Source of the DNA: Oscillospiraceae bacterium
GTDB lineage: Bacteria; Bacillota_A; Clostridia; Oscillospirales; Ruminococcaceae
Reading direction: 5' to 3'
NCBI GenBank assembly: GCA_018109965.1
Contig: JAGBFE010000412.1
Span: 1-11,118, forward strand
Length of the DNA: 11,118 nucleotides
Shown in pieces: positions 8,090-11,118 of the stretch. The notes under the pieces were generated by a model. The model was not told where the DNA came from. It was given only the letters and a program-made list of their open reading frames with translations, and ran no database searches. Position 1 is the stretch's first letter. Every line of letters begins with the position of its first letter. Made by a program: the position numbers and the translations under genes.

Positions 8090-9322
8090 ATGGACCAGCA
8101 CAGAACAAAACGAAAAAGAAAACGTAATATATTCTGGCCGATATTGATAAGCATCTGCTTGTTAATATATTTTGCTATGCAATGGTATCTCATCAACCGA
8201 AATAAAATTGAAACGGTAAAAGCTACCGAAGGTTTTATCAATGACAGCATCATGTCAATGGGGATTATTTGCCGTGATGAAACAATAATGCAGGAAGTTT
8301 CGGCGGGAAATTATTATTATGCAGTGGAAAACGGGGACAGAGTTTCCAGCGGTATGCTTATAGGTGAAGTTTATCCGTCTGAAAAAGATATAGACCTGAT
8401 ATATCAGTCTCAGTACATTTCGCAGCAGATTGAAAAACTGGAAGAAGCACAGAACTTTATGTCCTCGGTTAATGTTGACATTTCTATTACCCGACGACAG
8501 TTAAGCAATGATATGGTTGAATTTTCGAGAGACTTGTCTGCAGGAAAATTTAACGACTCATATGAAGATGCAATGAATATTGTGCTGCAGCTTAATAAAA
8601 TCAATGTGGCGATGGGGCGAGATGGTGATATTGAAGGAACAAAACAGTCACTTGCTGAATTAAATACTGCTGTAAAATCGCAGATATCTCAGCCGGTACA
8701 GACAATATACAGTCCTGTGTCAGGCTATTTTATGAATGTTATTGACGGTTATGAGGATATCGCAACAGTTGAAAATTTTGAAAATATGTCCTATCAGGAA
8801 GGTGCGGATATACTGACTAATTCCATTGACCAGATATCTTCGGCACAGTATGGTAAAATTATTACCGATTACAAATGGCAGTTATGTACTTATGTAACTA
8901 CTCTTCAGGCTGAAAAGCTGTATGAAGGACAAAAGGTAAGGCTTTCCATTGATATTGATGAGCAGGAATATCAGACAGTGACAGTTGAAAAACTTGTCCC
9001 TAAAGGTGATATGGTCTTGGTAATATTGAAAGCATCCACCATTGGTAAGGATTCTGTTTCGGCAAGGGTAGTTGAAAGTGAAATTCTTTTTTCACAGTAC
9101 CGAGGTATAAAAATTCCAAAATCTGCAATCAGAATTGTAAATGGTGAAATGGGCGTTTATGTAAAATTTTCAAAACTGGTGCAGTTTAAAAAAATAAAAC
9201 CGATTTATCAGGATGAAAATTATGTTGTTCTTCCAATTGACAATGATGAGAACAATGAAGTTGATTTGTATGATGAAATAATAGTCAAAGGAGTTAATCT
9301 GTACGATGGAAAATATTTGTAA
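8090..9322 (+). CDS. HlyD-like membrane-anchored adaptor protein, partner unknown
   Basis: The protein has 410 residues. A very basic N-terminus (R-T-K-R-K-R-K-R, residues 5-12) precedes one membrane helix (about 14-31), predicting an N-in, C-out anchored protein. After it, a lipoyl-like half (about 47-98, with the turn ENGDRVSSGMLIGEVYP) is followed by a charged helical, probably coiled-coil segment (about 104-200). A second lipoyl-like half comes next (IYSPVSGYF, 206-214), then beta-barrel-like strands (about 258-345, including EGQKVRLSIDI) and a C-terminal beta region. This split lipoyl-hairpin-barrel order is that of HlyD/membrane-fusion adaptors of ABC and RND exporters. No transporter gene is nearby, so the role is open; an envelope or division-linked function is only suggested by position. 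ATG at 8090 lies 3 bases after the miaA stop without a clear ribosome site, implying coupling. The last 17 bases overlap yggS. The fold call is by pattern, not by alignment. Confidence 0.72.
   Translation: MDQHRTKRKRKRNIFWPILISICLLIYFAMQWYLINRNKIETVKATEGFINDSIMSMGIICRDETIMQEVSAGNYYYAVENGDRVSSGMLIGEVYPSEKDIDLIYQSQYISQQIEKLEEAQNFMSSVNVDISITRRQLSNDMVEFSRDLSAGKFNDSYEDAMNIVLQLNKINVAMGRDGDIEGTKQSLAELNTAVKSQISQPVQTIYSPVSGYFMNVIDGYEDIATVENFENMSYQEGADILTNSIDQISSAQYGKIITDYKWQLCTYVTTLQAEKLYEGQKVRLSIDIDEQEYQTVTVEKLVPKGDMVLVILKASTIGKDSVSARVVESEILFSQYRGIKIPKSAIRIVNGEMGVYVKFSKLVQFKKIKPIYQDENYVVLPIDNDENNEVDLYDEIIVKGVNLYDGKYL
9287..9293 (+). promoter_or_regulatory. Ribosome binding site for yggS inside the upstream gene
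   Basis: AAAGGAG is placed 12 bases before ATG at 9306, within the last codons of the HlyD-like gene. There is no in-frame start codon between them, so it supports the ATG despite the long spacing. Confidence 0.6.
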
Positions 9323-10013
9323 TATAAAAGAAAATGTTGATATCATCAGATATGAAATTGGTGAAACCTGTGCAAAGATAGGCAGAAACCCTGATGAGGT
9401 ATTGCTTATGGGTGTTTCCAAAACAAAGACAGCACAGGATGTTGAAGCTGCTATCAAAGCAGGTATAACACTGTTTGGTGAAAACAGAGTTCAGGAACTT
9501 GTGCAGAAAGCAGATATGTTCCAAAAATATAATGTACCTTGTCATATTATCGGAAATCTTCAGACAAACAAAGTAAAATATCTTCCGCCATTGACAAACT
9601 GTATTCAGAGTGTGGACAGCCTTAAACTTGCAAAGGAAATAGATAAGCAGTATCTCAAGGCGGGACAGATTGCTGATGTGCTTGTTGAGGTTAATATCGG
9701 TGAGGAAGAAAGCAAGGGCGGAATTCAGCTGGAAACAGCATATGAATTTATACACGAAATTTCTGAATTTAAAGGAATAAAAGTAAAAGGACTTATGTGT
9801 GTACCGCCAATTTGTGACGGAGATTTGGTCAGAAAGTATTTTGCCCAAATGTATCAGTTATTTGTTGACATACAGTCTAAAAATGTAGATAATGTTAATA
9901 TGGATATTCTATCTATGGGTATGTCTGACGACTATAAATATGCTATTATGGAAGGCAGCAACCTTGTAAGAGTAGGTTCAAAAATTTTCGGAAGAAGAAA
10001 TTATAATATATAG
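9306..10013 (+). CDS. yggS: YggS/YlmE/PROSC-family pyridoxal phosphate homeostasis protein
   Basis: This is a cytoplasmic PLP-binding protein of the alanine-racemase-like TIM-barrel fold. It has no known catalytic reaction and helps keep free pyridoxal phosphate and amino/keto-acid pools in balance. It has 235 residues, normal for the family. The PLP lysine is K39 in GVSKTK. Other family blocks are LFGENRVQE (57-65), HIIGNLQTNKVKYL, QSVDS, VLVEVNIG.E..KGG, LMCVPP and LSMGMSDDYKYAI followed by GSNLVRVGSKIFG. It is the counterpart of B. subtilis YlmE, which likewise sits just upstream of sepF, a conserved arrangement in Firmicutes. It overlaps the HlyD-like gene by 17 bases, and its TAG stop is part of the sepF ribosome site. 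Identification is certain; the biochemical role is only partly understood in any species. Confidence 0.96.
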   Translation: MENICNIKENVDIIRYEIGETCAKIGRNPDEVLLMGVSKTKTAQDVEAAIKAGITLFGENRVQELVQKADMFQKYNVPCHIIGNLQTNKVKYLPPLTNCIQSVDSLKLAKEIDKQYLKAGQIADVLVEVNIGEEESKGGIQLETAYEFIHEISEFKGIKVKGLMCVPPICDGDLVRKYFAQMYQLFVDIQSKNVDNVNMDILSMGMSDDYKYAIMEGSNLVRVGSKIFGRRNYNI

Positions 10014-10017
10014 GAGG
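10012..10017 (+). promoter_or_regulatory. Strong sepF ribosome binding site overlapping the yggS stop
   Basis: AGGAGG begins within the TAG stop of yggS (10011-10013) and lies 5 bases before the sepF ATG. It is among the strongest ribosome sites in the window, fitting an abundant structural division protein. Confidence 0.8.
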
Positions 10018-10022
10018 CTAAA

Positions 10023-10487
10023 ATGGGAGTTTTTGATAAAATTAAAAACGCTTTTGGCGTAGATGACGAAGATTACGATGATGATTTTGAATATGAAGAA
10101 GAGGAAGAAGTGGTTGAAAATACCGTAAAACCTGACTTTTCTCAGATAAAAAAAGAAAAAAATATTTCTCTTAATACAGTAGCACCTGTTCCAGCCTCAG
10201 CTGCAGCAGCTTCACAGCTTCAGGTTGTGCTTGTTAAACCGGAAAAATTTGACGATGCAAGCAGCATTGCTGACAGTCTCAATGCAAAGAAAACTGTAGT
10301 TCTCAACCTTGAAGCAACAAGCAAAGAAGTTTCCAGAAGACTTGTGGACTTTTTGTCAGGTGTTGCATATGCAAACAACGGTCAGATTAAAAAGATTGCA
10401 AACTCAACATTTATCATTACTCCATTCAATGTGGATGTATCAGGTATCGGTTTGCTTGAAGAAATCGACACAACAACAATCTATTGA
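10023..10487 (+). CDS. sepF: SepF, FtsZ-anchoring cell division protein
   Basis: SepF polymerises, bundles FtsZ filaments and tethers them to the membrane at the division site in Gram-positive bacteria. The protein has 154 residues, close to the B. subtilis length. Residues 1-12 (MGVFDKIKNAFG) form the amphipathic membrane-targeting helix. A very acidic stretch (about 14-32, nearly all Asp/Glu with a few aromatics) and a flexible linker with an Ala-rich run (57-64) lead into the compact SepF core (about 66-146). The core is recognisable from V.L..P..FDDA..IAD.L, VVLNLE, RRLVDFLSGVAYANNG and FIITPFNVDVSG. The ATG at 10023 follows AGGAGG by 5 bases. It is placed between yggS and ylmH. The ylmG (YggT-like) gene that follows sepF in B. 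subtilis is absent here. Confidence 0.95.
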   Translation: MGVFDKIKNAFGVDDEDYDDDFEYEEEEEVVENTVKPDFSQIKKEKNISLNTVAPVPASAAAASQLQVVLVKPEKFDDASSIADSLNAKKTVVLNLEATSKEVSRRLVDFLSGVAYANNGQIKKIANSTFIITPFNVDVSGIGLLEEIDTTTIY

Positions 10488-10489
10488 TT

Positions 10490-11118
10490 ATGCGTGGATA
10501 TATTCCGCCACAGAACAGTGACGAAAATGTTTTTGTAAAAAAAGCTGAACATATTCTTAGCCTTGCAGACGGCTTGCAAAAAGTGCAGTATACATTGTTT
10601 ATGGATATGCGTCAGCAGCAGCTTTTTGCTGCACAGGCGAATAAATTTCCCGATATATGTACAGAATTTCTTTGCGGATATGATGGAGACGGGGAACGCA
10701 GGCTGGCAGTGGTATATCCTGAATATTCTGATATGCAATATACAGTTTCTCCAATTGTTGTTCTCAAAACCAATCTGAATGATAAAAATGTTTCCCACAA
10801 AGATTTTCTTGGGGCCGCTATGGCCCTTAAAATCAAAAGAGAATATATGGGTGATATTCTGATAAAAGACAATCAGGCGTTTATGATTTGTCACAAAAAT
10901 GTTGCCGATATTCTTATTGATGAACTTCACAGTGCAGGGAAAAGCAGTGTGAGTTTAGAATACTGGGATGAACCTTTGAGCTTTACAAGAGAATTTATCG
11001 AAAACAGAACCGTTACTGTTGCATCTTTACGTGCAGATTCTGTTGTTGCTGCACTTATGAATAAAAGCCGTACAGAAGCAGTAAAACAGATAAAGCAGGG
11101 GAATGTAAAAATCAATCA
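10490..11118 (+). CDS. ylmH: YlmH-family S4-domain RNA-binding protein (3' end outside the window)
   Basis: An open frame runs from ATG at 10490 to the window edge without a stop, giving 209 complete codons of a protein usually about 255-260 residues long. The family's blocks are visible: LFMDMRQQQLF near the N-terminus (the F.D.R.Q pattern), CGYDGDGERRLAVVYP, SHKDFLGAAMALKIKREYMGDILI (counterpart of the HRD.LG..L.LGI.R..IGDI core), and TVASLRADSVVAAL...SR.EAV..I..GNVKIN, the start of the S4 RNA-binding domain. In B. subtilis YlmH binds ribosome-associated RNA and has been tied to rescue of stalled large subunits; it is encoded in the sepF-divIVA neighbourhood. The ATG is 2 bases after the sepF stop with no ribosome site, so translation is probably coupled to sepF. 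Identification is by recall of the family pattern and gene order. Confidence 0.9.
   Translation, partial: MRGYIPPQNSDENVFVKKAEHILSLADGLQKVQYTLFMDMRQQQLFAAQANKFPDICTEFLCGYDGDGERRLAVVYPEYSDMQYTVSPIVVLKTNLNDKNVSHKDFLGAAMALKIKREYMGDILIKDNQAFMICHKNVADILIDELHSAGKSSVSLEYWDEPLSFTREFIENRTVTVASLRADSVVAALMNKSRTEAVKQIKQGNVKIN

Noticed and set aside
9294..9848. 184-codon open frame on the - strand across yggS
   Set aside because: The product is Phe/Cys/Ile-rich shadow sequence opposite a fully conserved YggS, with no supporting context.
10618..10632. Hairpin GCAGC-TTTTT-GCTGC in ylmH
   Set aside because: A 5-base stem within conserved coding sequence, with its T-run in the loop rather than after the stem, so it is not a terminator.
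10811..10826. GC-rich inverted repeat GGGCC-GCTAT-GGCCC in ylmH
   Set aside because: A short stem with no following T-run on either strand, lying in the conserved LGAAMALK coding region; best explained by codon sequence.

Overview
The window is 11.1 kb of A+T-rich DNA with every gene on the + strand. It reads as a housekeeping block from a Gram-positive bacterium of the class Clostridia, perhaps an Oscillospiraceae/Ruminococcaceae-type gut anaerobe (inference). The case rests on three things: purine-rich AGGAGG-type ribosome sites; Firmicutes-only families (the YlbF/YmcA family, SepF, YlmH); and a gene order combining two blocks known from Firmicutes, miaB-ymcA-mutS-mutL and ylmE(yggS)-sepF-ylmH.

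Layout. Positions 2-727 are the 3' end of uvrA (nucleotide excision repair). miaB (729-2090) follows, overlapping the rear of uvrA through its ribosome binding site. Next come a small YlbF/YmcA-family gene with a cysteine-rich tail (2120-2536), mutS (2582-5179), mutL (5191-7158) and miaA (about 7145-8086). A membrane-anchored HlyD-like adaptor protein of unknown partner lies at 8090-9322. Then come yggS (9306-10013), sepF (10023-10487) and the first 209 codons of ylmH (10490 to the window edge). The uvrA start and ylmH end lie outside the window.

The genes are packed like one long operon. Gaps are at most 45 bases, several genes overlap or nearly touch, and I see no stem-plus-T-run terminator anywhere. 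No stretch above 300 bases lacks a gene, and I found no RNA gene, mobile element, CRISPR array or large repeat. Functionally there are three themes. DNA repair comprises UvrA and MutS/MutL, the latter an endonuclease-type MutL with a clamp-binding motif in each Mut protein. The two successive enzymes of tRNA position-37 ms2i6A synthesis are MiaA and MiaB, placed on either side of mutSL. The envelope/division and translation-related group is the HlyD-like protein, YggS, SepF and YlmH.

I did not find a convincing new system. The least explained items are the orphan HlyD-like protein and the Cys-tailed YlbF-family protein next to the Fe-S enzyme MiaB. Three genes (miaB, mutS, miaA) appear to start at GTG or TTG, and the starts given for them here are inferred from ribosome sites and family N-termini.
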